A DNA stretch of 64,000 nt, taken from Bacillus tianshenii (GTDB taxonomy: Bacteria > Bacillota > Bacilli > Bacillales > Bacillaceae_N). The stretch is from the NCBI GenBank assembly GCA_020524525.2, contig CP129018.1, positions 2,174,115 to 2,238,114 of the forward strand, read 5' to 3'. The translations under genes and the position numbers were made by a program. The notes beneath the pieces were generated by a model that searched no databases, was not told the origin of the DNA, and saw only the letters and a list, made by a program, of their open reading frames with translations. Positions 16,943-26,539 of this stretch are shown here, one piece after another (position 1 is the stretch's first letter; the number at the start of each line of letters is the position of its first letter).

Positions 16943-17914
16943 TTACTTTCCAGCTGCTTCTTTCACTTTATCAAGCTGCTCTTGATATTTTTCATCTGGA
17001 AGTGCTACATAACCAACTTCCTCTGCTAGAGGACCTGCATTTTCAAGTGTATATTTTACATAGTCATACACATGCTCTTTTTCTTTAAGAGACTTCGTAT
17101 TTACATATGTGAACAATGGACGAGAAAGTGGAGCATATTCACCGCTTTGAATTGTGTCACCATCAGGTTTTACTGCACCTTCACCGTTATCGATGCCTAC
17201 AACGTTAAGCTTATCTTTGTTTTCAAGGAAATAAGCATAACCGAAGAATCCGATTGCTCCTTCTTCACCAGCGATACCGTTAACAAGTACGTTATCATCT
17301 TCTGAAAGCTGAGCGTCACGACGCATAGGCTCATCTTCAAGGATTACTTCATTCCAGTAGTCATACGTACCAGAGTCTGTACCAGGGCTGAAGAATTTAA
17401 TTTCTTTGTCAGGCCATTCTGAACGGATATCAGACCATTTCTTGATTTCACTGCCTTCTTTCCACATCTTCTTAAGCTCTTCAACTGTTAAGTCAGTTGC
17501 CCAGTCATTTTCACTGTTTACTACTACTGAAAGACCATCATAAGCAAGTGTTAATTCTAAATATTCAACGCCATTTTCTTCGGCAAGTTTTTTCTCTTCA
17601 TCTTTAATTGGGCGAGATGCGTTACTTAAGTCAGTTTCGCCAACTACGAAACGCTTGAAGCCGCCACCAGAACCAGATACTGCAACAGGTGCTTTAACTT
17701 TCGGCTGTTGTCCTGCATATTCTTCTGAAATAGCTTCCATAATCGGGAATACTGTTGATGAACCATCAATTGCTACTTCACCTTCAAGTTCGCCGCCACC
17801 GTTATTTCCTTCACCTTCAGCTGGCGCGCTATTTCCGCCGCCTCCGCATGCTGCTGCTACAACCATCACTGCAGCTAGTAAAAGCATTAGCATTGCTTTC
17901 TTCATGTGCTTCAT
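16943..17914 (-). CDS. pstS: Phosphate-binding lipoprotein PstS
   Basis: The 323-residue protein has a lipoprotein signal (positive start, hydrophobic core, lipobox ending at Cys23 in VAAACGG) and a low-complexity Gly/Glu/Asn linker. The PstS phosphate-binding motifs follow: DGSSTVFPI, VSGSGGGFKRF and SPGTDSGTYDYW. It captures phosphate outside the membrane for PstCAB. First gene of the operon, behind the four-repeat PhoP box. A second in-frame ATG lies three codons downstream; the first is kept because AGGGGG is eight bases upstream. Confidence 0.97.
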   Translation of the reverse strand: MKHMKKAMLMLLLAAVMVVAAACGGGGNSAPAEGEGNNGGGELEGEVAIDGSSTVFPIMEAISEEYAGQQPKVKAPVAVSGSGGGFKRFVVGETDLSNASRPIKDEEKKLAEENGVEYLELTLAYDGLSVVVNSENDWATDLTVEELKKMWKEGSEIKKWSDIRSEWPDKEIKFFSPGTDSGTYDYWNEVILEDEPMRRDAQLSEDDNVLVNGIAGEEGAIGFFGYAYFLENKDKLNVVGIDNGEGAVKPDGDTIQSGEYAPLSRPLFTYVNTKSLKEKEHVYDYVKYTLENAGPLAEEVGYVALPDEKYQEQLDKVKEAAGK

Positions 17915-18016
17915 TCCTTATTCCCCCTAATTTTTTTAAAAGATTGAGTTAGGCTTGTACATGTAACCTAACCTTTTGGGTTTGTGAAGCTTTTGGCCTG
18001 TTGCCCCGCTCCGATT

Positions 18017-18073
18017 AGTATATTACGCCTGTACTTTTAAAGACGTTTTAATCGAGTGTTAAGGTTTTGTAAA
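18017..18073 (-). promoter_or_regulatory. PhoP box and promoter of the pst operon
   Basis: On the minus strand four hexamers TTTACA, TTAACA, TTAAAA, TTAAAA stand at 18068-18073, 18057-18062, 18046-18051 and 18035-18040, each separated by exactly five bases. This is the PhoP-binding pattern of B. subtilis Pho genes. The last repeats overlap the position of a -35 element; a -10 hexamer TATACT is at 18017-18022. Confidence 0.85.
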
Positions 18074-18117
18074 CCTCGCATATTTCTACATACATCGGGA
18101 AAAATCTTTATTTTCAG

Positions 18118-18160
18118 AGAAAAAAAGAAAGTACCTGCCAATTTTGACAGGTACTTTCTT
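18118..18160 (-). terminator. Terminator of pbpA
   Basis: Eleven-base perfect stem GAAAGTACCTG/CAGGTACTTTC (18127-18137 with 18148-18158), followed on the minus strand by TTTTTT. Confidence 0.85.
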
Positions 18161-18172
18161 CATATGTTTCCT

Positions 18173-20278
18173 CTATTCAGTTGGTTGCTGTCCTTCAGCT
18201 GGCTCAGCCTTTTCTCCCTGTTCATCACCTTGCATTCGTTTCTTTTTCAAGTCATAATACGTTTCCATAATACGCTCACCAATATATTTATTAACAGCAT
18301 AGTCATCATGTGTCCATGGCACAACTACTGCAAAGGATACTTCTGGGTTGTCATAAGGGGCATAACCGACAAGTGTTAAATTGTACGTCTGCTCAACTGG
18401 ATCCCCAGGCTTGCGTTTTGGTCCATAATAGAAGGTTTGCGCTGTACCAGTCTTACCAGCAGGTTTATATTCAGCATCACCAAATGGACTATATGCTGTA
18501 CCATTTGGTTCCTGCATAACTTGGCGTAACCCTTCTTTGACACGATTTATATGTTCATCACTCATACTGATTCGATTTAAAATATTTTTCTCATATTGAT
18601 AAAGCACTTTACCTGGTTCATCTTTGTTAATCGCCGGTTCACGAATTTCTTTTAATAAATGAGGCTGAATGCGATAGCCGCCATTTGCAATTGTGGAAAT
18701 GTACTGAGCAAGCTGAATCGGTGTATACGTATCAAACTGCCCAATCGCCAAGTCCATTAAGTTACCAATGCGGCGTGCTTCACCTGTAATTCCACCCGCT
18801 TCAAACGGTAGGTCAATGCCTGTTTTTACGCCAAGACCAAATTGACTGAACGAATTTCGCATCGCTTCAAATGCCTCTGGATTATTAAACGGTGCACTTT
18901 GATTTGGTTGGTAATTATATCCACCCATCATCATGGCAATCCTGAACATGTAAACATTCGATGATTGCTTCAAAGCTGTTAAATCATTAATCCAGCCCAT
19001 GTTTTTCCACGATGACTTTTCAGACGTATTCTTAATGCGAATTGGTGTATCAAACAGCCGCTCTCCAGGCTCAATGACCCCTTGATCAAATGCAGTCAAT
19101 ACAGTCGCACCTTTGACGGCAGAGCCCATTTCGTAAGCTGATGTCACTGTACCAAGTGCATAATCATAAAACTCATACTTTCCTTCATCATTTTTTGTAT
19201 ACTTTTTACCTGCAAGCGATAAAACTTCTCCTGTATGCGGGTCCATCATTACTACAAATGCAGAGTCTAAGAAACGATTATAATGAGGATATTTCTGCTT
19301 CGCCTTTAACAGCTCTTCCTTAATAATTTTCTCAACCTCTTGCTGGAGCTCAATATCAAGCGTAAGTATTAAATCCTTTCCACGTTGACCATTTGCGACC
19401 ACATTTGTTTTATCTAACTTACCAGAAGCGTCTATTACATTAATAATCTTTTCTTTTTGACCACGTAACGCATCCTCATATTGAAGCTCCAAGAAGCTCC
19501 GTCCAACTCGGTCGTTACGGCTATAGCCACGTGATAAGTAATATTCCAACGATTCAGCCGGTAGCCCTTGTTCAGATGACGACACATTGCCTAAGAAGGA
19601 TTTAAACGTATCACCGTAGGCATACTTTCTATCCCAATCTGTCGTTGTATTGACACCTGGCAGTTCTTCAAGGTGCTCACTTACCACTGCATATTCTTCT
19701 TTCGGAACATTTTTCTTTACATATTGTGGTGTTAAATCATAGCCTTGATTCATCTCACGAAAAATGGCTAACACTTCAAGCTCTTCCTTAGAAAAGCTTT
19801 CTAGTTCTTCTTTTGGAATTCGCTCTAATTGCAGCTTATACAACTCTTTATCTTCGAGGTCCTCAATCTCTTTTTCAGATAATAATGCTTTCGCTTCATC
19901 TGGATGTGTTAGCATCCAATAATCTTTCTTATCTCGTTCTGTGACATGTTCTGGTGACTTCTCTATATACGCAGCAAGCTTGCGAGCAACCTTTAACGTA
20001 TCCTCAACTGAAGTACCTTTCATACGGGTGTACGTAATTGTATTTAACGGTTCGTTATCAACAATCACTTGATTATTTCGGTCGTACATTTTCCCACGTG
20101 GAACTGGGGTATTAACAATGACATTTTCCGTTCGTTCAATTTCGTTCTTATATGTTTCTCCTTCGACAATCTGTACGACACCAAGCCGCAAGATAATACT
20201 TGAAAAAATCATAAATACGATAAAGAACAATATATTTAAACGAAACGGAATGTGAGATTTATTCTTTTTTTTCTTCAC
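18173..20278 (-). CDS. pbpA: Class B penicillin-binding protein, PBP2A type
   Basis: The 701-residue protein has a short basic cytoplasmic start and one membrane anchor (about 10-32), then a dimerisation region and a transpeptidase domain. The domain has all three active-site motifs: SxxK in EMGSAVKG, SxN in KQSSNVY and KTG in AGKTGTAQ. Synteny with B. subtilis pbpA (next to yqgE and pst) supports PBP2A, which cross-links peptidoglycan during rod elongation. I chose the GTG at 20278, giving VKKKKNKS, because GAGAGG sits just upstream; the TTG ten codons earlier lacks one. Confidence 0.93.
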   Translation of the reverse strand: MKKKKNKSHIPFRLNILFFIVFMIFSSIILRLGVVQIVEGETYKNEIERTENVIVNTPVPRGKMYDRNNQVIVDNEPLNTITYTRMKGTSVEDTLKVARKLAAYIEKSPEHVTERDKKDYWMLTHPDEAKALLSEKEIEDLEDKELYKLQLERIPKEELESFSKEELEVLAIFREMNQGYDLTPQYVKKNVPKEEYAVVSEHLEELPGVNTTTDWDRKYAYGDTFKSFLGNVSSSEQGLPAESLEYYLSRGYSRNDRVGRSFLELQYEDALRGQKEKIINVIDASGKLDKTNVVANGQRGKDLILTLDIELQQEVEKIIKEELLKAKQKYPHYNRFLDSAFVVMMDPHTGEVLSLAGKKYTKNDEGKYEFYDYALGTVTSAYEMGSAVKGATVLTAFDQGVIEPGERLFDTPIRIKNTSEKSSWKNMGWINDLTALKQSSNVYMFRIAMMMGGYNYQPNQSAPFNNPEAFEAMRNSFSQFGLGVKTGIDLPFEAGGITGEARRIGNLMDLAIGQFDTYTPIQLAQYISTIANGGYRIQPHLLKEIREPAINKDEPGKVLYQYEKNILNRISMSDEHINRVKEGLRQVMQEPNGTAYSPFGDAEYKPAGKTGTAQTFYYGPKRKPGDPVEQTYNLTLVGYAPYDNPEVSFAVVVPWTHDDYAVNKYIGERIMETYYDLKKKRMQGDEQGEKAEPAEGQQPTE

Positions 20279-20347
20279 AAATCCTCTCCCTCTCCAATTA
20301 AAAAACAATCATTTTCTCTCTATATTATATAATGGATTTACATAGAA

Positions 20348-20371
20348 CGAAAAGGGTCAGACTGTAGACCC
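20348..20371 (-). terminator. Possible terminator of yqgE
   Basis: Five-base stem GGGTC/GACCC (20354-20358 with 20367-20371), overlapping the yqgE stop codon, then TTTTCG. Short, so weak. Confidence 0.4.
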
Positions 20372-21652
20372 TCCTTCTCCGTCCGCAAGCTCCGGCTTAA
20401 CAACTGAGGCATTCCTTGTCGGCTCACGTTCTTCTTTTGGTTTAAAATAAATATTACGCACAAACAGTGAAATTACTAAGTGCCCTGCACCAATAACGGA
20501 AAGAAGTATTGGAATACTTGTTTGTTCATTAAAGAAGGTAACTGCAAATAGAAAGGAAACAATGGACGTAACTCGCCCGAAGTTTAAGTATAATTCACGA
20601 ACGACAATATATTCAATCCTCATTTCTGCTGCACGCCAAGCCCTGCCTATTACATCATATGTAAGCGACAAATATGGCACAAGCAATAAAGGATACGCGA
20701 TAGCAATAATAACCGCATAAACCATCAAACGTGGAAATGTCGGTGTGAAAATAATTAAGAAAATCCCAGCGTATAGAAGAAGACCACCTATTAAAATCGA
20801 CCGCTTCCGATGGCGCGGTTTAATGAAACGCGTTGCTAAAAAGTACATGACAAACGCTACAGCTGAATTTAGCAACCCAAATGTTCCTAAAGCAAGCTCA
20901 CTATTCGTTGACACGAAGACCCAAACAGAAATAACAAAAATAAATGTTCCTTCCCGTAAACCTTGAAAGTAATGTGCCCATAAAATGTTATTCCAGTTGC
21001 TGTTATTTTTGCGTTCTGCCATAATCCTTCGAAATGAAAAATTTCCTTTTGCCGGACGCCTTTTTAAAAAGAAACTTAAAAAGACAGCTCCAACAAATAA
21101 ACCTAACGAAATGCTAAAAATAACTGTATACCCAGTGAACTTTTCCAAGCTAGAAATGATAAAGCCTGCCAGAAAAGGACCAATCATACCTGCAAATGAT
21201 GTTAACAAGCCTAAAAAACCGTTAAAGAAATCACGTGTATCAGGTTCTGTTATTTCAAATGTAAGCACATTAAACGCAAGCCAGTAAAAACCATAGCCAA
21301 TTCCAAGCAATCCACCTAACAGTAATAAAAAGCTTGAGGCATGCTCCCCAACAATTAACACAGTTAAATAAAAAATAGATAAAAAAATAACACCCATTCT
21401 CAGTACAATAACACGGTCTATTCGCTTTGCCCACCGCCCTGCTAAAATAAATGTTAGCGGCTGCATAATAACGATCGCTAAGTTATAAAGCGCAATATCA
21501 CTGTACTGCCCCGATTGCTTCCACAAATACACATTTACAAAGGTATTTGATAGTGCAATGCTGAGCGCGTATAATCCACCAACAATAAGCAGTAAAATTA
21601 AATCTTTACTGACATCAATTTTCCCAGTAAAAAAACGCAATGCTTTGTTCAT
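20357..21652 (-). CDS. yqgE: Major facilitator superfamily transporter YqgE
   Basis: The 431-residue protein has about twelve hydrophobic segments and the MFS loop (AGRWAKRIDRVIVLRMG) between segments two and three. Length and position between pbpA and sodA match B. subtilis YqgE. Substrate unknown. The ATG at 21652 (MNKALRF) follows AAAGGGGAG by six bases; a longer reading from 21730 adds 26 unlikely residues. The charged C-terminus is cytoplasmic. Confidence 0.85.
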   Translation of the reverse strand: MNKALRFFTGKIDVSKDLILLLIVGGLYALSIALSNTFVNVYLWKQSGQYSDIALYNLAIVIMQPLTFILAGRWAKRIDRVIVLRMGVIFLSIFYLTVLIVGEHASSFLLLLGGLLGIGYGFYWLAFNVLTFEITEPDTRDFFNGFLGLLTSFAGMIGPFLAGFIISSLEKFTGYTVIFSISLGLFVGAVFLSFFLKRRPAKGNFSFRRIMAERKNNSNWNNILWAHYFQGLREGTFIFVISVWVFVSTNSELALGTFGLLNSAVAFVMYFLATRFIKPRHRKRSILIGGLLLYAGIFLIIFTPTFPRLMVYAVIIAIAYPLLLVPYLSLTYDVIGRAWRAAEMRIEYIVVRELYLNFGRVTSIVSFLFAVTFFNEQTSIPILLSVIGAGHLVISLFVRNIYFKPKEEREPTRNASVVKPELADGEGGSTV

Positions 21653-21732
21653 AGCCGACTCCCCTTTAAATGCTATTTCTAGTCTTCCGAAACAGTCATC
21701 TTTTATGCAAAAAAGGGGAGAAAGCACCAAAT

Positions 21733-21775
21733 AAAAAAGACCGAAGACAAGTAAATCTTGTCTCCGGTCTTTTCT
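21733..21775 (-). terminator. Terminator of sodA
   Basis: Long stem with AAAGACCG and CGGTCTTT ends and AGACAAG/CTTGTCT inside, one mismatch, followed on the minus strand by TTTTTTAT. Begins about 12 bases after the sodA stop codon. Confidence 0.8.
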
Positions 21776-21786
21776 AAATTACTTAA

Positions 21787-22398
21787 TTATTTTGCAGCGC
21801 TATAACGGTTTGCAACTTCGTCCCATTTTACAACGCTCCAGAATGCGTTGATATAGTCAGGACGACGGTTTTGGTAGTTAAGATAGTATGCATGCTCCCA
21901 AACGTCAAGGCCTAGGATTGGCGTTTTACCATCCATTAGAGGTGTATCTTGGTTTGGTGTGCTTGTGATTTCAAGCTCGTTGTTTTTGTTTACAACTAAC
22001 CAAGCCCAGCCAGAACCGAAGCGGCCTGCTGCTGCAGCAGCAAATTCTTCTTTGAACTTGTCAAAGCTGCCAAATGTTTTGTTAATGTCCTCAGCTAGTT
22101 CACCTGTTGGCTCACCGCCGCCATTCGGGCAAAGAATTGTCCAGAATAGGCTGTGGTTTGCATGACCGCCACCGTTGTTACGTACTGCTGTTTGAATGTC
22201 ATCAGGTACTTCGTTTAAGTTCGCCATTAAATCTTCAATGCTTTTGCTTTGAAGGTCGTTGTGACCTTCAAGTGCAGCGTTTAATTTTGTTACATACGTG
22301 TTGTGGTGTTTCGTATGGTGGATTTCCATTGTTGTTGCATCAATGTGAGGTTCAAGTGCGTTGTACTCGTAAGGTAATTTTGGAAGTTCAAATGCCAT
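21787..22398 (-). CDS. sodA: Superoxide dismutase (manganese type)
   Basis: The 203-residue enzyme carries the four metal ligands of Fe/Mn SODs: His in EIHHTKHH near residue 27, His in ANHSLFW near 83, and Asp and His in DVWEHAYY near 165-169. [14 protein letters not shown] and the Gln-rich DTPLMDG segment favour manganese. It converts superoxide to hydrogen peroxide and oxygen in the cytoplasm. The ATG at 22398 has AAGGAGGAG upstream; an earlier in-frame start at 22479 is rejected. Monocistronic. Confidence 0.97.
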   Translation of the reverse strand: MAFELPKLPYEYNALEPHIDATTMEIHHTKHHNTYVTKLNAALEGHNDLQSKSIEDLMANLNEVPDDIQTAVRNNGGGHANHSLFWTILCPNGGGEPTGELAEDINKTFGSFDKFKEEFAAAAAGRFGSGWAWLVVNKNNELEITSTPNQDTPLMDGKTPILGLDVWEHAYYLNYQNRRPDYINAFWSVVKWDEVANRYSAAK

Positions 22399-22578
22399 AA
22401 GTGAAACTCCTCCTTGTATTTTTAAGTATGTAATAGAAGTAAGAACCTTTTCGCAAGTTACTAAACAAAAATGTTTCAAAAGTTCTTACATTCATTACTT
22501 TAGCAGATGTGTCGTACTAGTTCAATTCTTTTGCTCATCATTTCCAAACCTTTGTTAGTATATGAAAAGTGACCAGCA

Positions 22579-22607
22579 TTATACACTCGTATCCTTTTTC
22601 TAGTCCA
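22579..22607 (-). promoter_or_regulatory. Probable sodA promoter
   Basis: On the minus strand a perfect -10 hexamer TATAAT (22579-22584) with TGGACT (22602-22607) 17 bases upstream. It is about 180 bases from the sodA start, leaving a long leader. Confidence 0.5.
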
Positions 22608-22650
22608 CTATAAAATGTACCCGATAATAAGAACTCCCAAACCATTAAAA

Positions 22651-22683
22651 CGCAAAAAAACTGTCCTATTTATTGGACAGTTT
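22651..22683 (-). terminator. Terminator of the tRNA operon
   Basis: Nine-base perfect stem AAACTGTCC/GGACAGTTT (22658-22666 with 22675-22683), followed on the minus strand by TTTTGCG. It ends the leftward tRNA transcript after the 70-nt repeats. Confidence 0.8.
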
Positions 22684-22709
22684 GATATGAATGATTAAAA
22701 TTTTAGTTG

Positions 22710-22904
22710 TTTACTTTCTTTTACTAACAATGGAAGTATTCCAACGTAGTAAGTAAAAGTATTTTGGTTGCACGATTGCACTACTCTTTTTTACTAACTT
22801 TGAAGTTGATTCGACGTAGTAAGTAAAAGTATTTTGGTTGTACGATTGCACTACTCTTTTTCATTAGCTAAGAAGTGATTTCGACGTAGTTAATGAAATT
22901 AATT
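22710..22904 (-). repeat. 70-nt tandem repeats following the initiator tRNA gene
   Basis: The heptamer ending CAACCA recurs at 22905-22910 (the tRNA 3' end), 22835-22840 and 22765-22770, exactly 70 bases apart. Each unit between them reads, on the minus strand, an A/T-rich outer stem, CTACGT, an inner GAA...TTC hairpin, the closing stem, then AAGAGTAGTGCAATCGT and CAACCA. Outer stems are TTTCATTA/TAATGAAA in the unit next to the tRNA and TTTTACT/AGTAAAA in the other two, so pairing is kept while sequence changes. The third unit loses similarity before the terminator. Confidence 0.75.
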
Positions 22905-22981
<77 letters not shown>

Positions 22982-22995
22982 ACGGTTAAAAATAT

Positions 22996-23160
22996 AGATT
23001 ATTGAGTTCACTGAGCTTTACATGAGAACCATCCCGATTTCAGGTTGATTATTCAAGCTGTGGCTCAATCGGTATGCTGAAGTGATTGCTCCGATGCTTA
23101 TTCGGACGTGCTCCACCCCGCGACGATAAGGAATTAAATTTTTTAAGTTCACTGAGCCTT
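22996..23160 (-). repeat. Relic of a duplicated tRNA-fMet 5' region
   Basis: The first 17 bases of the initiator tRNA with flank (22968-22985) recur at 23109-23126 with one difference. The leader motif GCTCAGTGAACT recurs about 25 bases further upstream in both copies (near 23007 and 23148). The second copy lacks the remaining tRNA body, so it is a decayed tandem copy. Confidence 0.65.
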
Positions 23161-23183
23161 ACGATCCATCTTAAAAAATATTA

Positions 23184-23276
23184 TGGCGGAGGAAGAGGGA
23201 TTCGAACCCCCGCGGGCCGTAAAGCCCCTGTCGGTTTTCAAGACCGATCCCTTCAGCCGGACTTGGGTATTCCTCC
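23184..23276 (-). tRNA. tRNA-Ser (TGA)
   Basis: 93-base tRNA with the long variable arm of serine tRNAs, anticodon TGA in the loop CTTGAAA, acceptor GGAGGAA/TTCCTCC, and encoded GCCA end. Confidence 0.95.
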
Positions 23277-23286
23277 GCAGTGTGTA

Positions 23287-23363
23287 TGGTGGACCCTGCA
23301 GGACTCGAACCTGCGACCGGACGGTTATGAGCCGTCAGCTCTAACCAGCTGAGCTAAGGGTCC
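23287..23363 (-). tRNA. tRNA-Ile (CAT anticodon, lysidine type)
   Basis: 77 bases, anticodon CAT. Acceptor GGACCCT/AGGGTCC and the anticodon arm ACGGCTCATAACCGT match the Bacillus tRNA-Ile2, whose C34 is changed to lysidine by TilS to read ATA. Automatic calls often label it Met. CCA encoded. Confidence 0.85.
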
Positions 23364-23367
23364 TTAA

Positions 23368-23444
23368 TGGGGCGACTGATGGGAATCGAACCCACGAGTG
23401 CCGGAGCCACAATCCGGTGCGTTAACCACTTCGCCACAGTCGCC
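23368..23444 (-). tRNA. tRNA-His (GTG)
   Basis: Anticodon GTG. The extra 5' G (G-1) opposite C73 typical of histidine tRNAs is encoded, giving an eight-pair acceptor stem. CCA encoded. Confidence 0.95.
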
Positions 23445-23468
23445 ATTAAGCTTTTATAAAGTTATGTA

Positions 23469-23545
23469 TGGTAGCGGCGGAGGGAATCGAACCCACGACC
23501 TCACGGGTATGAACCGTACGCTCTAGCCAGCTGAGCTACGCCGCC
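23469..23545 (-). tRNA. tRNA-Met (CAT), elongator
   Basis: 77 bases, acceptor GGCGGCG/CGCCGCT-type pairing, anticodon arm CGGTTCATACCCG. It lacks the initiator features and matches elongator Met tRNA of Bacillus. CCA encoded. Confidence 0.9.
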
Positions 23546-23548
23546 ATA

Positions 23549-23623
23549 TGGCTCCACAGGTAGGATTCGAACCTACGACCGATCGGTTAACAGCCGATAG
23601 CTCTACCACTGAGCTACTGTGGA
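23549..23623 (-). tRNA. tRNA-Asn (GTT)
   Basis: 75 bases, anticodon GTT in CTGTTAA, acceptor TCCACAG/CTGTGGA, encoded GCCA end. First gene of the tRNA operon. Confidence 0.95.
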
Positions 23624-23646
23624 ATATTTTTTAAAAGACAAAATTG

Positions 23647-23693
23647 AATATATCATGTAAGAGAAAGGTTGTCAACCTCATCACTTTCTCTTA
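23647..23693 (-). promoter_or_regulatory. tRNA operon promoter inside an inverted repeat
   Basis: On the minus strand consensus TTGACA (23670-23675), a 17-base spacer and TATATT (23647-23652), about 24 bases before the Asn tRNA. The -35 lies inside the palindrome GGTTGACAACC, itself flanked by perfect 10-base arms TAAGAGAAAG/CTTTCTCTTA (23658-23667 with 23684-23693). Confidence 0.85.
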
Positions 23694-23779
23694 ACGACGC
23701 AAGAAATACTATAACATAAAAAATAAATTTGTGCAATAATTTATTTTCCCAAAAAAGGATTCCAAATATATATATTCTT

Positions 23780-23813
23780 ATTAAATTGGGCAGCGAGTTC
23801 CCCCGCTGCCCAA
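23780..23813 (-). terminator. Terminator of the Na/Pi symporter gene
   Basis: Ten-base perfect stem TTGGGCAGCG/CGCTGCCCAA (23786-23795 with 23804-23813), then TTTAAT on the minus strand. Confidence 0.75.
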
Positions 23814-23822
23814 CTAATTTAC

Positions 23823-25463
23823 TTATGATTGTATTTCTTCCTCGCCAATAACCGCTTCAGCAATATTTACTGCATGGTCTCCGACACGCTCTAAGTTACT
23901 AATAATGTCAACAAAGATAATGCCAGCAGAACCTGAACAATTTCCTTGATTTACACGCAGGATGTGCTGCTTTCGAAGATTGCGTTCCATCTTGTCAATC
24001 TGGTCTTCTTTCTGAACAACTGCACGTGCATCCTCTTTATCAAGATTATGCAACGCTTGAATAGCCTGACGCAGTGTCGAAACAGTTAACTCAAACATTC
24101 CTTCAAGGTCTTTCATTGCATGCTCTGTCATTTTTACTTTATTTGAAAGCTGATAGTCAACAAGCTCAATTACATTCTCAAAATGGTCCCCAATACGCTC
24201 AATATCACGGACAGTATCCATTAGCATTGAATGCTTCTCAGACTCAGCATCTGATAGCTCACTTGCGGATAGTTCAATTAAGTAATCTGTTATTTTTCGA
24301 TCCAAGTTATTTATGGCATCTTCATATTGCATCGCCATATCCGCATGCTTTTGCTGCTTATTTTGCATATAAAGGTGCGCTTCTTCCAGCCCTTTTACCG
24401 CAAATTCACTCATACGAAGCACTTCTTCTTTTGCTTGTCCAAGCGCAAGTGAAGGTGACTGCTGGATAAAGATCGGGTCTAAGTGCTGTGCTTTATACTC
24501 AACAAAGCTGTCTTCACCAGGAATGAGCTTCGTCACGATTAATGCAAGCAGTCCGATGAACGGAAGTTGAATCAAAGTATTTGTTAAGTTAAAGGTTCCA
24601 TGAGCAAACGCGATTGTCATCGGTTCATTCAAGTTCATGGTACCTTGCAGCCATGTTATAAACGTCGTATATAACGGTAGAATAATCAAGAAAATGGTTG
24701 TTCCAATTACATTGAAAATAACGTGTGTTAATGCTGTACGACGAGCTGCAACAGTAGCACCAATAGATGCAAGGATAGCGGTAATTGTCGTACCAATGTT
24801 ATCTCCAAATAATACTGGCAGTGCAGCATTCAAATCAATTGCACCTTGGCCAAACAACTCCTGCAAAATTCCGATTGTAGCACTTGAGCTTTGGACAATA
24901 ACTGTAAATGCTGTCCCAATTACAACCCCAAGAATCGGGTTATCACTCATGCTAACCGTTAAATCTTGAAATGCTTGCAGGGAACGTAACGGCTTCATAC
25001 CAGAGCCCATTAACTCTAACCCATAGAAAAGTGCCCCAAAACCAAACATTATCTGTCCCATATAATGAATTTTTTTGTTTTTAAAGAAGAATAACAGGAT
25101 TGCACCTGCAGCAATTATCGGTAATGCATAGGCCCCTACATCAATCCCGATAATAAATGCTGTAACAGTTGTCCCGATATTTGCACCCATTACAACCCCA
25201 ATTGCTTGACGCAATGTCATAAAGCCTGCATTAACTAACCCCACAGTTAATACGGTTGTACCTGAACTTGATTGAATCAAAATCGTTACAACTGCCCCAG
25301 CAATAACCCCCATAACTGGATTTGTTGTAAACTTGTCCAAAATATCTCGAAGCTTATCTCCTGCTGACTTTTGAAGGCCATCTCCCATATACTTTATCCC
25401 GAATAGGAAGATACCAAGACCTCCTAAGAATTCAAATATCATCTTTTGGACATCTAAATCCAC
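23823..25463 (-). CDS. Na+/phosphate symporter with C-terminal PhoU domain
   Basis: The 546-residue protein has two inverted Na/Pi-cotransporter repeats carrying the QSSSGTTVLTVGLVNAG and QSSSATIGI signatures, in about eight membrane segments (residues 10-310). A cytoplasmic PhoU-like helical domain follows (about 340-540). It resembles B. subtilis YqeW and imports phosphate with sodium. A GTG at 25463 is chosen because GAGGGG lies nine bases upstream; an upstream ATG at 25520 has no ribosome site. It stands between the tRNA operon and yqgB, close to the Pst genes, though no PhoP box was found here. Confidence 0.85.
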   Translation of the reverse strand: MDLDVQKMIFEFLGGLGIFLFGIKYMGDGLQKSAGDKLRDILDKFTTNPVMGVIAGAVVTILIQSSSGTTVLTVGLVNAGFMTLRQAIGVVMGANIGTTVTAFIIGIDVGAYALPIIAAGAILLFFFKNKKIHYMGQIMFGFGALFYGLELMGSGMKPLRSLQAFQDLTVSMSDNPILGVVIGTAFTVIVQSSSATIGILQELFGQGAIDLNAALPVLFGDNIGTTITAILASIGATVAARRTALTHVIFNVIGTTIFLIILPLYTTFITWLQGTMNLNEPMTIAFAHGTFNLTNTLIQLPFIGLLALIVTKLIPGEDSFVEYKAQHLDPIFIQQSPSLALGQAKEEVLRMSEFAVKGLEEAHLYMQNKQQKHADMAMQYEDAINNLDRKITDYLIELSASELSDAESEKHSMLMDTVRDIERIGDHFENVIELVDYQLSNKVKMTEHAMKDLEGMFELTVSTLRQAIQALHNLDKEDARAVVQKEDQIDKMERNLRKQHILRVNQGNCSGSAGIIFVDIISNLERVGDHAVNIAEAVIGEEEIQS

Positions 25464-25697
25464 AATATTCAACCCCTCATCTAAAAAATTTCGACATTCT
25501 TCATCAATAACCTTCACCATTATTAATTATACGTAATCCTTTTGTAAACCATTACACGCGTAAATTTACACAGAATTTACATTCGTTTTACGTTTCGTTT
25601 ATAAAAAGGTCTATTAATTGAATATTCGCTATTTGTTTCAGTCGACATTATTAGATAAAATGTTCGATAGATATCATAAAAGGAAGTGCTCGTATAC

Positions 25698-26468
25698 ATG
25701 AATGTGTTCAAACAATTTTTCCAATGCTTTTATGCTTTAAGGAAAACAGCTGTCTATCGTTTTCAATCAATTGGCAAAACGATTCTGTACGTCTTTACGA
25801 TGATGCTTATTATTTCGTTACCGACTGCTATTATGATCTACCTTGATGTTGACGACCTTTTCGAAAATGCAGCTAGTCAATTTAATGAAAATATGCCTGA
25901 ATTTGAACTAAAAAACGGTCAACTGACTTCTGTAACGGACGAACCTGTTACGTGGACAAACAACGGCTATATCTACTACTTTGATCCAACGGGCGAAATC
26001 ACAACCGAGCAAGTGACCAAACATGAAAATGCAGTCGGATTTCTTCAATCAGAACTTGTCTTAAAAAGAAGTCAACAACAGCAAACCTTACCATATGAGG
26101 GGCTATTTCTTCCTGAAAATCTAACTAAAGAAAAAGCGATTGATTTAATTAAAAAGCTTGAACAATGGCTACTGATTATTGGTCCGCTTTTCTTTCTCAT
26201 CATGTATCTTTTCGCAACTGCATTAAAATTTATCGGCATCTCGGCTTTAGCTTTGGCTGGTCTTCTATTTAAAAATGCAATGAAGCGCAGGGTTAACTAC
26301 AGCCAATTATGGAGGTTGTCTGCCTATGCAGCCACGATTCCAACAACAATCTTTGCTTTACTTGATGCCTTCCAAATAACAGTGCCAGGTGCCTTTCTTC
26401 TCTATTGGTTAGTTGCATTCCTATGTATCATTACCATCCTAAAAGGGGTTCCGAAACCCAAAAGTTGA
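25698..26468 (+). CDS. yqgB: DUF1189 membrane protein YqgB
   Basis: The 256-residue protein has an N-terminal membrane segment (about 30-50), an extracytoplasmic domain of about 100 residues, then a cluster of four segments. That is the layout of DUF1189. In B. subtilis yqgB is a near neighbour of sodA, as here. Function unknown; an accessory role in membrane trafficking or sugar transport has been suggested for related proteins. AAAAGGAAG precedes the ATG by about eleven bases; a GTG at 25686 overlaps that site and is less likely. Confidence 0.8.
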   Translation: MNVFKQFFQCFYALRKTAVYRFQSIGKTILYVFTMMLIISLPTAIMIYLDVDDLFENAASQFNENMPEFELKNGQLTSVTDEPVTWTNNGYIYYFDPTGEITTEQVTKHENAVGFLQSELVLKRSQQQQTLPYEGLFLPENLTKEKAIDLIKKLEQWLLIIGPLFFLIMYLFATALKFIGISALALAGLLFKNAMKRRVNYSQLWRLSAYAATIPTTIFALLDAFQITVPGAFLLYWLVAFLCIITILKGVPKPKS

Positions 26469-26489
26469 ACGCAGAGTTAACCATCACTA

Positions 26490-26539
26490 AAAACCACTCC
26501 GTACATGATCACTTTTTCATGTAAAGAGTGGTTTTTTGT
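26490..26539 (+). terminator. Terminator of yqgB
   Basis: Stem AAAACCACTC/GAGTGGTTTT with inner ACATGA/TCATGT, followed by TTTTG. Confidence 0.8.

Noticed and set aside
23086-23352. Open frame on the plus strand across tRNA genes
   Set aside because: It lies over tRNA-Ser and tRNA-Ile on the opposite strand, has no ribosome site, and is explained by tRNA sequence.
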